From: Pseudorhodoferax sp. Leaf265
GTDB lineage: Bacteria; Pseudomonadota; Gammaproteobacteria; Burkholderiales; Burkholderiaceae_C
Assembly: GCF_001422365.1 (NCBI RefSeq)
Contig: NZ_LMMT01000036.1
Location: forward strand, 127,823-191,822
Length of the DNA: 64,000 nt
Direction: 5' to 3'
Shown here: piece by piece, positions 6,517 through 14,903 of the stretch
How the letters are laid out: each line of letters begins with the position of its first letter
How positions within the stretch are numbered: position 1 is the first letter of the stretch
Position numbers and translations under genes: made by a program
Notes under the pieces: generated by a model
The model's database searches: none
The model's input: the letters and a program-made list of their open reading frames with translations, nothing else
Told to the model about the DNA's origin: nothing

Positions 6517-7512
6517 ATGTTCAAACTTCTCGCCCGCCTCGCCCTCGCGGCGGCCGCCATCCTGCCGCTGGCAGGACACGCCCAGGACGCCATCAAGCTC
6601 GGCTACGCCAAGTGCGCGCACTGCACGCCGCTGGCGCTCACACCGGCCAATGCCAGCAACGTCAAGCTCGAGGCCATCGCCTTCAACACCGGCAACGACG
6701 TGCTGACGGCCCTGCTCTCCAAGAGCATCGACGTGGCCCAGGTCACCTACCTGCACTACGCCACCGCGCTGGACAAGGGCTTCGACGTGGTCGCGATCTC
6801 GGGCCAGATCAACGGCGGCTCGCAGATCCTCGTGGGCAACGACCTGCCGCTGGCCGAGAACGACTGGGCCGGCCTCAAGAAGCTGATCGCCGAGTACAAG
6901 GCCCAGGGCAAGCCCTTCCGCGTGGCGGCCTCGCGCGGCAATGCGCAGGACATCCACATGCGCGGCGCCTTCGCCAAGCAGGGCATCGACATCAACAAGG
7001 ATGTGCAGTTCATCAACATCCCGAACCCGTCCGACCACGTGCAGGCGCTGCGCCGCGGCGAGGTCGAACTGATCTGCTCGGTCGACCCCTTCGCCACCCA
7101 GATCCGTGAAGTGAAGGCCGCGAAGTTCTTCACCTTCCCCTACGACCAGGCCGCCGGCAAGCTGACCAACCTGATCGTGACGCGCTCGGACGTGGTTGCC
7201 GGCCGCGCCAAGGGCGTGGAGGAAACCGTGCGTTCCATCATCAAGGTCAACAAGCTGATGGAGAGCGACAAGGCGCAGTTCATCGACACCATCCAGAAGG
7301 TGACGGGCCTGGACAAGGCGATCGCCACCGGCGCCGCCGCCAACCTGTACCCCGACTACGCCATGCACCGCGAATCGGCCGTGGCCATCGCCCAGATGAT
7401 GCGCGAGCTGAAGTACATCAACAGCGACGTGAGCGCCGCGGTTCAGAAGAACATGGACTACCGCTTCCTCGAAGCCGCGACCGGCCAGCCGAAGTCGGCG
7501 CTGGGCTATTGA
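6517..7512 (+). CDS. ABC transporter substrate-binding protein, NMT1/SsuA/TauA type
   Basis: Periplasmic receptor (331 aa) with a clear Sec signal peptide (positively charged start, Leu/Ala core, cleavage after G-H-A near residue 22). The body matches the NMT1/THI5-like family: a GYAKCAHC opening strand, then TGNDVLTALLSKSIDVAQV and an SRGNAQDIHMR segment. Relatives bind sulfonates, nitrate, pyrimidine precursors or other small anions. It is first in a tight run with a permease (7523) and an ATPase (8349). A Shine-Dalgarno AAGGGAG precedes the ATG. Two operator-like sites and a sigma-54-like element lie upstream. Confidence 0.92.
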   Translation: MFKLLARLALAAAAILPLAGHAQDAIKLGYAKCAHCTPLALTPANASNVKLEAIAFNTGNDVLTALLSKSIDVAQVTYLHYATALDKGFDVVAISGQINGGSQILVGNDLPLAENDWAGLKKLIAEYKAQGKPFRVAASRGNAQDIHMRGAFAKQGIDINKDVQFINIPNPSDHVQALRRGEVELICSVDPFATQIREVKAAKFFTFPYDQAAGKLTNLIVTRSDVVAGRAKGVEETVRSIIKVNKLMESDKAQFIDTIQKVTGLDKAIATGAAANLYPDYAMHRESAVAIAQMMRELKYINSDVSAAVQKNMDYRFLEAATGQPKSALGY

Positions 7513-7522
7513 GGACCGCCGC

Positions 7523-8347
7523 GTGACCCACGACTCCGCCCTGCTCCGCTTCTACCGCCGCATCGAGCGCGCCCTGGTTCCCGTGGCGCTGCTGATCGGC
7601 TGGGAGCTGTTCTCGCGCTCCGGCGTGCTGCCGCCCGCGCTGCTGCCGGCGCCTTCGCAGGTGCTGCTGGCCTGGGCGGACTGGGTCTTCGCGACCGACG
7701 GCAACACCCAGACCTACAGCGGCCACTGGCTGCAGGACGTGGCCGCCAGCGCCTCGCGCGTGTTCGCCGGCTTCGCCATCTCCACCGTGCTGGGCATCGC
7801 CATCGGCATGGCCATCGGCTGGTCGCGCACCGTGGAGCGGCTCATCGAGCCCGTTCTGCAGATCCTGCGGCCGGTGCCACCCGTGTCCTGGATTCCGCTG
7901 GCCATCATCTGGTTCGGCATCGCCAACAAGCCCGCCATCTTCCTGGTGTTCCTGGGCTCCTTCTTCCCGGTGCTGCTGTCCACCATCCACGGCGTGAAGA
8001 CCTGCGACCGCAACCTGCTGCGCGCCGGCGCCATGGCCGGCGGCACGCCGGGCAAGCTGCTGCGCCACATCGTGTTCCCGGCCGCGCTGCCCAGCGTGTT
8101 CTCGGGCCTGCGCATCGCCATCGGCTCGGCCTGGATGCTGACCGTCACGGCCGAGATGGTGGCCGTCAAGAGCGGCGTGGGCTATGTGCTGTGGGATTCC
8201 TACTACTTCCTGCGCTACGACATCGTGATCGCGTCCATGGTCAGCATCGGCCTGCTGGGTTTCCTGAGCGACCTGGCGATCAAGTTGTTCGCCGGCCGCG
8301 TTCTCCGGTGGCAGCGCGGCTCCACCCTGCAAGCCAAGGAGGCATGA
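7523..8347 (+). CDS. ABC transporter permease, SsuC/TauC type
   Basis: Inner-membrane permease (274 aa) of the NMT1-type importer. About six hydrophobic helices are visible, and the coupling-loop motif (AGAMAGGTPGKLLRHIVFPAALP, about residues 169-190) is of the SsuC/TauC type. The start is a GTG at 7523 with GAGGA overlapping the stop codon of the receptor gene, which indicates translational coupling. It is followed 1 base after its stop by the ATPase gene. Confidence 0.93.
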   Translation: MTHDSALLRFYRRIERALVPVALLIGWELFSRSGVLPPALLPAPSQVLLAWADWVFATDGNTQTYSGHWLQDVAASASRVFAGFAISTVLGIAIGMAIGWSRTVERLIEPVLQILRPVPPVSWIPLAIIWFGIANKPAIFLVFLGSFFPVLLSTIHGVKTCDRNLLRAGAMAGGTPGKLLRHIVFPAALPSVFSGLRIAIGSAWMLTVTAEMVAVKSGVGYVLWDSYYFLRYDIVIASMVSIGLLGFLSDLAIKLFAGRVLRWQRGSTLQAKEA

Positions 8348-8348
8348 G

Positions 8349-9119
8349 ATGAGCCTGATCGAGATCGACCACGTCACCCGCCTGTTCGAAGACCCCAAGC
8401 GCGGCAGCGCCGTGAAGGCGCTGGACGATGTCAGCGTGCACGTGGCGCGCAACGAGTTCCTGTGCCTGCTGGGCCCCAGCGGCTGCGGCAAGTCCACGCT
8501 GCTGAACCTGATCGCGGGCTTCGACATGCCCTCCAGCGGCAGCGTGCGCGTGGGTGGCCAGACCATCACGGCGCCGGGCGCCGACCGCGGCGTGGTGTTC
8601 CAGCAGCCCACGCTGATGCCCTGGCTCACGGTCTGGGAGAACGTGGCCTTCCACCTGACCATGCAGGGCGTGGGCAAGGAGATCCGCCGCAAGAAGGCCC
8701 AGCACTACATCGAGATGGTGAACCTCAAGGGCTTCGAGAACCACTACCCGAGCGAGCTGTCGGGCGGCATGAACCAGCGCGTGGGCATCGCGCGCGCGCT
8801 GCTCATGAACCCCGAGGTCATCCTCATGGACGAGCCCTTCGGCGCACTCGACGAGCAGACCAAGATGGAGATGCACGCCGAGCTCGTGCGCATCTGGCGC
8901 GACAGCCAGAGCACCATCGTGTTCGTGACGCACGGCATCGAGGAATCGCTGGCCCTCGGCACGCACGTGGCCGTGATGTCGGCACGGCCGGGCCGCATCC
9001 GCGAGATGCTGACCATCGACCTGCCGCGCCCGCGCGATTCGACCAGCCCGCAGTTCAACGACTACAAGCGCCGCATCCTGCAGTTGCTGCGGCCGGAACC
9101 GGTGGCGGTGCCGGCCTGA
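8349..9119 (+). CDS. ABC transporter ATP-binding protein, SsuB/TauB type
   Basis: ATPase (256 aa) of the NMT1-type importer. Walker A GPSGCGKST is at 42-50, the signature LSGGMNQR at 137-144, Walker B VILMDEP at about 157-163 and the switch His at 195. The start has a strong AAGGAGG Shine-Dalgarno inside the end of the permease gene. The stop overlaps the start of the epimerase gene (TGATG), so importer and enzymes are one operon. Confidence 0.94.
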   Translation: MSLIEIDHVTRLFEDPKRGSAVKALDDVSVHVARNEFLCLLGPSGCGKSTLLNLIAGFDMPSSGSVRVGGQTITAPGADRGVVFQQPTLMPWLTVWENVAFHLTMQGVGKEIRRKKAQHYIEMVNLKGFENHYPSELSGGMNQRVGIARALLMNPEVILMDEPFGALDEQTKMEMHAELVRIWRDSQSTIVFVTHGIEESLALGTHVAVMSARPGRIREMLTIDLPRPRDSTSPQFNDYKRRILQLLRPEPVAVPA

Positions 9120-10114
9120 TGCCGACCTTCATCACGGGCGCCTGCGGCTTCGTCGGCCTGGCGCTGGCCGAGCGGCTGCTGCAGGACGGCCAAGCCGTCG
9201 TGGGCTTCGACCGCGCGCCGCTGCCGCCGGCCGCGGCGCGGGCCTTTGCCGCGCTGCCCGGCCGCTTCGGCCTGGTGCAGGGCGATGTGCGCGACGCGGC
9301 GGCCCTGGAAGCCGCCATGCGCGCGCACCGGCCACAGCGCCTGGTCACGCTGGCGGCGATCACGGCCGACGCGCGGCGCGAGCGCACCACGCCCGGCGCG
9401 ATCTTCGAGGTCAACCTGGGCGGCGTGGTGGCGGCGTTGACGGCCGCCGCAGCCACGGGCGTGCAGCGCATCGTGCACGCCAGCTCGGGATCGGTCTATG
9501 GCGCGAGTGGCATCGACGCGCAAGCGCTGCACGAAGACAGCACGCCGTTGCGGCCCGAAGGCCTGTACGGCATCTCCAAGCAGGCCGCCGAAGCCGCAGC
9601 GCTGCGCCTGGCCGCCCTGCACGGCCTGGACCTCGTGGTCGGCCGACTGGGCACCTGCTTCGGCCCCTGGGAGGCCGACACCGGCGTGCGCGACACGCTC
9701 AGCGCGCCGCTGCAGGTGCTGCTGCGCGCCGAGCGCGGCGAGGCCGTGCGGCTGCCGCGCGAGAGCACACGCGACTGGCTCTACGTGCGCGACGCCGCCG
9801 CGGGACTGCAGGCCCTGCTGGACCGCCCGCAGTTGCCACGCCCCGTCTACAACGTGGCCGCGGGCTTCATGGGCCGCATGTCCGACTGGTGCGCCGCCGT
9901 GGCCGCCGCGCACCCGGGCTGGTCCTGGCAGATCTCCGGCGGCGCCGCCGACATCGACTACTACGCGCTCGACGACCGCGCGCCCATGGACATCGCGCAC
10001 CTGCGCGCCGACACCGGCTTCGTGCCGCGCTACGACCTGCGCGCCGCGGCCGACGACTTCCTTGCATGGCGGCAACAGCATGGCGCCGCCCAACCCGCAG
10101 CCACCCATGCCTGA
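9119..10114 (+). CDS. NAD-dependent epimerase/dehydratase (extended SDR)
   Basis: Extended-type SDR enzyme (331 aa). The Rossmann motif G-A-C-G-F-V-G is at 7-13, with D31 as a likely NAD ribose ligand, the catalytic serines in HASSGSVYG (120-128), and Tyr150/Lys154 in the YxxxK motif. Such enzymes act on sugar nucleotides or, as DenD-type proteins, oxidise or epimerise sugar acids. In an importer-hydantoinase operon a small hydroxyacid substrate is more likely than a nucleotide sugar; this is inference. The ATG overlaps the ATPase stop codon. The 3-prime end overlaps the next gene by 8 bp. Confidence 0.85.
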   Translation: MPTFITGACGFVGLALAERLLQDGQAVVGFDRAPLPPAAARAFAALPGRFGLVQGDVRDAAALEAAMRAHRPQRLVTLAAITADARRERTTPGAIFEVNLGGVVAALTAAAATGVQRIVHASSGSVYGASGIDAQALHEDSTPLRPEGLYGISKQAAEAAALRLAALHGLDLVVGRLGTCFGPWEADTGVRDTLSAPLQVLLRAERGEAVRLPRESTRDWLYVRDAAAGLQALLDRPQLPRPVYNVAAGFMGRMSDWCAAVAAAHPGWSWQISGGAADIDYYALDDRAPMDIAHLRADTGFVPRYDLRAAADDFLAWRQQHGAAQPAATHA

Positions 10115-10913
10115 TCCCTACGCTCTCCAACCCGCGGCGGCGGCCCGCATGGCCGGCCAGGTCTGCATCGTGACCGGCGCGGCCTCCGGCATCGGCCGCG
10201 CCATCGCGCGCCTGCTGGCCGCGCACGGTGCCGCTGTGGTCGTGGCCGACGTGACCACCGCCGTCATCGAAGGCGGCGCGCCCACCGTGGCCGCCATCGA
10301 GGCCGCCGGTGGCCGCGCCTGCTTCATCGCCACCGACGTGGCCAGCACGGCCCAGGTCGATGCGCTCGTGGCGCAGACCGTGGCCCGCTTCGGCCGGCTC
10401 GACGTGCTCGTCAACAACGCCTGCATCCGCCATGCGCGGCCGCTGCTGGAGCTCGACGAGGCCGACTGGCAGCGCGTGCTCGATGTGAACCTCTCGGGCG
10501 TCTACCGCTGCTGCCGCGCCGCCGTGCGCCAGATGGTCGGCCAGGAGCCCGTGGACGGCGTGCGCGGCCGCATCGTGAACCTGGCCTCGCAGCACGGCAT
10601 GATCGCCGCGCCCGAGGATCTGGCCTACGGTGTGAGCAAGGCCGGCATCGCCTACCTCACGCGCCAGGTGGCCACCGACTACGCGGCGCAGCAGATCGTC
10701 TGCAACGCGGTGGCGCCCGGCAAGATCCAGACCGGCCAGGGCGGCCGCGCGCTCGACCCGGCCGTGATGGACCGCGCCACGCGCCGCACGCCCTGGCCAC
10801 GCCTGGGCGAGCCCATCGACGTGGCGCGCGCCGTGCTGTTCCTGGCCAGCCGCGATTGCACCTTCACCACCGGCGCCCAGCTCATGGTCGACGGCGGCTG
10901 GATGGCGGCATGA
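10107..10913 (+). CDS. Short-chain dehydrogenase/reductase
   Basis: Classical SDR oxidoreductase (268 aa) with TGAASGIG at 23-30, the NNA motif at 103-105, Ser161, and the YxxxK pair Tyr174/Lys178. It ends in the usual LMVDGGW segment. The start overlaps the epimerase gene by 8 bp, so the two are translationally coupled and probably catalyse successive steps. The acidic residue after the second strand (AD at 47-48) favours NAD over NADP. A structured intercistronic repeat starts within a few bases of its TGA stop. Confidence 0.88.
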   Translation: MPDPYALQPAAAARMAGQVCIVTGAASGIGRAIARLLAAHGAAVVVADVTTAVIEGGAPTVAAIEAAGGRACFIATDVASTAQVDALVAQTVARFGRLDVLVNNACIRHARPLLELDEADWQRVLDVNLSGVYRCCRAAVRQMVGQEPVDGVRGRIVNLASQHGMIAAPEDLAYGVSKAGIAYLTRQVATDYAAQQIVCNAVAPGKIQTGQGGRALDPAVMDRATRRTPWPRLGEPIDVARAVLFLASRDCTFTTGAQLMVDGGWMAA

Positions 10914-11055
10914 GACCTCCCCGTTTGGACTTCTTCACTTCGTGTGGAAGTCCCATACCCCCTCCAGGGGGCGCACCCAGCGGCCCGGCAGAGCCGGTTC
11001 CGCGGGCGCGCTGGCATGGCCTGCTCCGCGGCCTTCTGCACCGCGGCTGGCAACG
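10914..11055 (+). repeat. Structured intercistronic repeat, copy 2
   Basis: Second copy, beginning directly after the TGA of the SDR gene (TGA-GACC, as in copy 3). Hairpin A pairs GGACTTC (10927-10933) with GAAGTCC (10947-10953). This stem differs from copy 1 (GGCTGGC/GCCAGCC) at several positions on both sides, so pairing is kept. Hairpin B is CCCCC-TCCA-GGGGG (10958-10971). Hairpin C is CCGGC-AGA-GCCGG (10985-10997), in which one G-C pair of copy 1 is swapped to C-G. The conserved block GGCATGGCCTGCTCCGCGGC follows. The region up to the hydantoinase ATG at 11127 has no obvious Shine-Dalgarno. Confidence 0.8.
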
Positions 11056-11126
11056 GTCGCAGTCCGACTTGCGGGCCGCGCGCTGTGCAACCGCTCTTCT
11101 TCCAATTCTTCACCTCAGACACCACC

Positions 11127-12545
11127 ATGTCCGACTTCGACCTCGTGATCCGCAACGCGCGGGCCGTCACCGCTTCCGACAGCTTCGACTGCGACATCGG
11201 CATCCGCGGCGGCCGCATCGCCCAACTGGGCCTCGCCTTGCCGCCCGGCAAGCAGGAGATCGACGCGGCCGGCCGCACGGTGACCCCCGGCGGTGTCGAT
11301 GCGCACTGCCACCTGGACCAGCCCATGCCGCCGCCCACGCGCACGGCCGACGACTTCGACACCGGCACGCGCTCGGCGGCCTGCGGTGGCACGACCACAG
11401 TGATCCCGTTCGCTGCACAGCAGAAGGGCCAGTCGCTGCGCGCGGCGGTGGAGGACTACCGCGCACGCGCTGCGGGCAAGGCCCATGTGGACTACGCCTT
11501 CCACCTGATCGTGAGCGACCCGACGCCCCAGGTGCTGCAGGAGGAGCTGCCAGCACTGATCAAAGAGGGCTTCACCTCGTTCAAGATCTACATGACCTAT
11601 GACGACATGAAGCTCGACGACGGCCAGATCCTGGACGTGCTGGATGTGGCGCGCCAGCACGGCGCGCTGGCCATGGTCCACGCCGAGAACGCCGACTGCA
11701 TCGAGTGGCTCACGCGCCGGCTGGAGGCCGCGGGCCGCACGGCGCCGCGCTTTCACGCGCACGCACGGCCCATGCTCGTGGAGCGCGAGGCCACGCACCG
11801 CGCGATCGCGCTGGCCGAGCTCGTGGACGTGCCCATCCTGATCGTGCACGTCTCGGGCCGCGAGGCCGTGGAGCAGATCCGCTGGGCGCGCGCGCACGGC
11901 CTGAACATCTTCGCCGAGACCTGCCCGCAGTACCTGTTCCTGACGGCCGAGGACCTCGGCATCGACGACAGCTACAAAGGCGCCAAGTGCGTCTGCAGCC
12001 CGCCGCCGCGCGACCGCGCCAACCAGCAGGTGATCTGGGACGGGCTCAACGACGGGCTGTTCACGGTGTTCTCGTCCGACCATGCGCCGTTCAAGTTCGA
12101 CGCGCCGGAAGGCAAGAAACCGAACGGCGAGGAAGTGTCGTTCCGCCACATCCCCAACGGCATCCCGGGCCTGGAAACGCGCATGGCGCTGCTGTGGTCC
12201 GAGGGCGTGCTGGCGGGCCGCATGACGCCGCACCGCTTCGTCGAACTCACGGCCACGGGACCGGCCAAGGCCTACGGCCTGCACCCGCGCAAGGGCACGA
12301 TCGCGATCGGTGCGGACGCCGACCTCGTCATCTGGGACGAGCGCGAGTTCGTGCTGCGCAACGCACAGCTGCACCACGCCGTGGACTACACGCCCTACGA
12401 GGGCATGCGGCTCAAGGCCTGGCCCGGGATCACGCTGAGCCGCGGCGAGGTGGTGTGGGACGGCCAGTTCCATGCACGCCCCGGCCAAGGCCAGCTGCTC
12501 GCCTGCGGCACCCCTTCTCTTCTCCCGCAACGCCGCCCGGCCTGA
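11127..12545 (+). CDS. Dihydropyrimidinase/hydantoinase
   Basis: Binuclear-metal cyclic amidohydrolase (472 aa) that opens dihydropyrimidine or hydantoin rings. All metal ligands are present: DAHCHLD (His60, His62), carboxylated Lys153 in FKIYMTYDD, His185 in MVHAEN, His241 in VHVSG and Asp318 in SSDHAP. Length fits the family (about 460-480 aa). It is followed 4 bases later by a hydantoin-racemase-like gene, a classical hydantoin-utilisation pairing, but no carbamoylase is encoded in the window. The protein probably hydrolyses a cyclic ureide imported by the upstream ABC system. Confidence 0.92.
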   Translation: MSDFDLVIRNARAVTASDSFDCDIGIRGGRIAQLGLALPPGKQEIDAAGRTVTPGGVDAHCHLDQPMPPPTRTADDFDTGTRSAACGGTTTVIPFAAQQKGQSLRAAVEDYRARAAGKAHVDYAFHLIVSDPTPQVLQEELPALIKEGFTSFKIYMTYDDMKLDDGQILDVLDVARQHGALAMVHAENADCIEWLTRRLEAAGRTAPRFHAHARPMLVEREATHRAIALAELVDVPILIVHVSGREAVEQIRWARAHGLNIFAETCPQYLFLTAEDLGIDDSYKGAKCVCSPPPRDRANQQVIWDGLNDGLFTVFSSDHAPFKFDAPEGKKPNGEEVSFRHIPNGIPGLETRMALLWSEGVLAGRMTPHRFVELTATGPAKAYGLHPRKGTIAIGADADLVIWDEREFVLRNAQLHHAVDYTPYEGMRLKAWPGITLSRGEVVWDGQFHARPGQGQLLACGTPSLLPQRRPA

Positions 12546-12549
12546 CACC

Positions 12550-13293
12550 ATGCGCCTGCTCATCATCAACCCCAACATTTCCACCAGCGTCACGGCGCTG
12601 ATCGAGGCCGAGGCGCGGCGCAGCGCCTCCGACACCACGGCACTGAGCATGCAGACCGCGCCCTTCGGCGTGGCCTACATCGAGACGCGCTTCGAGGCGC
12701 TGATCGGCGCCTATGCCACGGCCCAGGTCGCGGCCGAGCATGCGAGCGGCCATGACGCCGTGGTCGTCGCCGCCTTCGGCGACCCGGGTCTGGCCGGCCT
12801 GCGCGAGGTGCTGCCCATGCCCGTGCTGGGCCTGACCGAGTCGGCGCTGGCCAGCGCCTGCCTGCTGGGCCAGCGCTTTTCCATCGTCGCGATCTCGCAG
12901 CGCATCAGCGCCTGGTACCGCGAAGTGGTGGAGGCCAACGGACTCATCGGCCGGCTGGCCAGCATCCGCGCGCTGGACCAGCCGCTGGCCGGCATCGGCA
13001 GCGTGCAGACCGACCACGGCCTGGCACTGAAGGCGCTGTGCGAGCGCGCCGTCGCCGAGGACGGTGCCGATGTGATCGTGCTGGCTGGCGCGCCGCTGGC
13101 GGGGCTGGCGCGCAGCTTGCGCGGGCAACTGCCGGTGCCTGTGGTCGACGGCGTGTCCAGCGCCGTGCGGCATGCCGAATCGCTGGTCGCGCTGGCGCCG
13201 GGCAAGGCCACGCATGGCAGCTTCGCGCCGCCGCCGGTCAAGCCCAACGCCGGACTGCCGGACGCCATCGCGCGGCTGCTGGCGCGCGACTGA
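12550..13293 (+). CDS. Hydantoin/Asp/Glu racemase family protein lacking both catalytic cysteines
   Basis: 247 aa protein of the hydantoin racemase (HyuE) family: the IINPN start, FGDPGL (76-81) and a DVIVL strand near 174-178 are clear. Family racemases use two cysteines, in the contexts A-C-F-G-D-P and G-C-A-G-M. Here the first is Ala75 (AAFGDPG) and the second aligns with Gly180 (LAGAPLAG). A two-cysteine racemisation mechanism is therefore not possible. The fold and reading frame are otherwise intact, so it may be a binding or decarboxylase-like descendant. It is the last gene of the operon, 4 bases after the hydantoinase stop. Confidence 0.82.
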   Translation: MRLLIINPNISTSVTALIEAEARRSASDTTALSMQTAPFGVAYIETRFEALIGAYATAQVAAEHASGHDAVVVAAFGDPGLAGLREVLPMPVLGLTESALASACLLGQRFSIVAISQRISAWYREVVEANGLIGRLASIRALDQPLAGIGSVQTDHGLALKALCERAVAEDGADVIVLAGAPLAGLARSLRGQLPVPVVDGVSSAVRHAESLVALAPGKATHGSFAPPPVKPNAGLPDAIARLLARD

Positions 13294-13321
13294 TTGCACG
13301 CGCCTGCTCGCACGCAGCCGA

Positions 13322-13642
13322 TCAGGCGCCCAGCGGCGCCATGCCGTGGCGCGCACGCGCCCGGTCGCAGGCCTCGCTGCCGGCCTCGAACTCACGGCAG
13401 GGCGAAGGCCGCCATTCGTAGATGCCGCAGCCCACGTGCTGGCCGAGCTTGCCGGTCAGCGCCGCGCAGCGGACCGGCACGTGGTCGGTGCCGCGCATGC
13501 GCGCGGTGTGGCCATTGACCTCCACGGTCAGGCCGTCGGGCACGCTGCCGCCCTCGCTCAGCAGTTCGTGGACCGAGAAGTCGACGCGGAAGCAGGCGCA
13601 GCAGGCGCCGCAGGACAGGCAGGGCGAGACGGCTTGCGGCAT
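13322..13642 (-). CDS. YkgJ-family cysteine-cluster protein
   Basis: Small (106 aa) protein with the N-terminal cysteine cluster of the YkgJ/UPF0153 family: CLSCGACCACF places Cys at 8, 11, 14, 15 and 17, and further cysteines occur in VRCAAL, VGCGIY and SPCREF. Members are thought to bind zinc or an iron-sulfur cluster; function is not settled. It lies 3 bases after the MFS gene on the same strand and is convergent with the hydantoin-racemase-like gene. Confidence 0.85.
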   Translation of the reverse strand: MPQAVSPCLSCGACCACFRVDFSVHELLSEGGSVPDGLTVEVNGHTARMRGTDHVPVRCAALTGKLGQHVGCGIYEWRPSPCREFEAGSEACDRARARHGMAPLGA

Positions 13643-13645
13643 GCT

Positions 13646-14866
13646 TCAGGCGCCGCGCAACGCATCGCGGCGGCGCAGCGCCCGCGCGAAGAACAGCCCC
13701 ATGCACAGCACCCCGCAGCCGGCCGCGGCCACGACGGCCGTGGAGCCCCAGCGCCCGACCAGGCCGGCCGCCAGCACCACGCCCAGCGACTGGCCCATGA
13801 ACAGGAAGGTGGAGAACATGGCCACGCCCAGTCCGCGTGCCTCGGGCGCCATCTGCGTGGCATTGGTCTGCAGCGTGTTGTGCAGCATGAAGAGGCCGAA
13901 GCCCGCAACCAGCGTGGCCAAGGGCGCCAGCGCCGGGTGCGGCACGAAAGCCAGGCCGCAGGCGCCCAGCGCGAGCAAGGTGGCACCGGTCAGCACCAGG
14001 CCGCGTTCGCCCAGCCGCGGGATCAGCCGGCGCGCGGTCAGCATGTACAGCACGCCGCCCACGCCGGCCAGCGCCACGCTGGCGCCCGAGGCGGCCAGGG
14101 ACAGGCCCAGGTGCGCATGCAGGTGCGAAGCCCAGATGGCCATCGCGCCGAAGGCCAGCGCGCCCTGCAGCAGCGAGACCAGCAGCACGGCCCGCGCATG
14201 CGGGCGCCGCCACAGGCTGCGCAGCTGGGCGGCAAAGCCCTGCGGCGTACCGGCCGCACCGGCCAGCCCGGCCATGTGGTGCGGGCGCTGTTGCTGCGCG
14301 CGCCAGTCGCGCCACTGCAGCGTGCCGACCACGCCGAACAGCGCTGTCAGGAACCAGAAGGCCCAGCGCCAGCCGAACCAGTCGGTGATCAGGCCGCCCA
14401 GCAGCTGGCCGCTCACCAGGCCCAGCGTGGAGCCCAGGCCCAGCAGCGCCAGCGTCTCCTGGCGCTTGTCGTAGCTGACCGCATCGCCGACCCAGGCCAG
14501 CGCCATCGGAATCATGGCCGCGGCGGCCACGGCCACCAGCACGCGGCCCAGCACCAGCGTGGCCAGGTCCGGCGCCAGCGCCGAGACCACGCTGCCCACG
14601 CTGCAGGCCAGCGTGCACAGCGCAATCAGCTTGAACTTGCCGAAGCGGTCGCCGAGCGGGCCGTAGAACAACAGGGCCACGCCGTAGGCAATGGCGAAGA
14701 ACGAGACCACCTGGGCGGCCTGGCCGAGCGAGACCGAGAACTCCTGCGCCAGTGCCGGCAGCATGGCGTCGCAGATGCGCTGCACCGACATGCTCGAGAA
14801 GTTCGACAGGGACAGCAGCAGGATGGAGCGCCGCAGCGCGGGCGAAAGGGCTTGGGAGTCGGGCAT
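13646..14866 (-). CDS. MFS transporter
   Basis: Inner-membrane major facilitator transporter (406 aa) with about 12 helices. The loop 2-3 motif YGPLGDRFGKFK (near residue 68) is typical of drug:H+ antiporter and YnfM-like efflux carriers, and there is a central loop with QQQRPHH near 212. The substrate is unknown; arabinose- or drug-efflux-type relatives are closest by motif. It is downstream of the two-component genes on the same strand, 37 bases after the histidine kinase stop, so co-transcription is possible. Confidence 0.88.
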   Translation of the reverse strand: MPDSQALSPALRRSILLLSLSNFSSMSVQRICDAMLPALAQEFSVSLGQAAQVVSFFAIAYGVALLFYGPLGDRFGKFKLIALCTLACSVGSVVSALAPDLATLVLGRVLVAVAAAAMIPMALAWVGDAVSYDKRQETLALLGLGSTLGLVSGQLLGGLITDWFGWRWAFWFLTALFGVVGTLQWRDWRAQQQRPHHMAGLAGAAGTPQGFAAQLRSLWRRPHARAVLLVSLLQGALAFGAMAIWASHLHAHLGLSLAASGASVALAGVGGVLYMLTARRLIPRLGERGLVLTGATLLALGACGLAFVPHPALAPLATLVAGFGLFMLHNTLQTNATQMAPEARGLGVAMFSTFLFMGQSLGVVLAAGLVGRWGSTAVVAAAGCGVLCMGLFFARALRRRDALRGA

Positions 14867-14903
14867 GGGACAGGCGGCGCGCGACGTACCGCGGCGCGCA
14901 ATT

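Noticed and set aside
12550-13293. Pseudogene interpretation of the cysteine-less racemase
   Set aside because: No frameshift or stop, normal length and conserved fold motifs; loss of the cysteines alone does not show decay.
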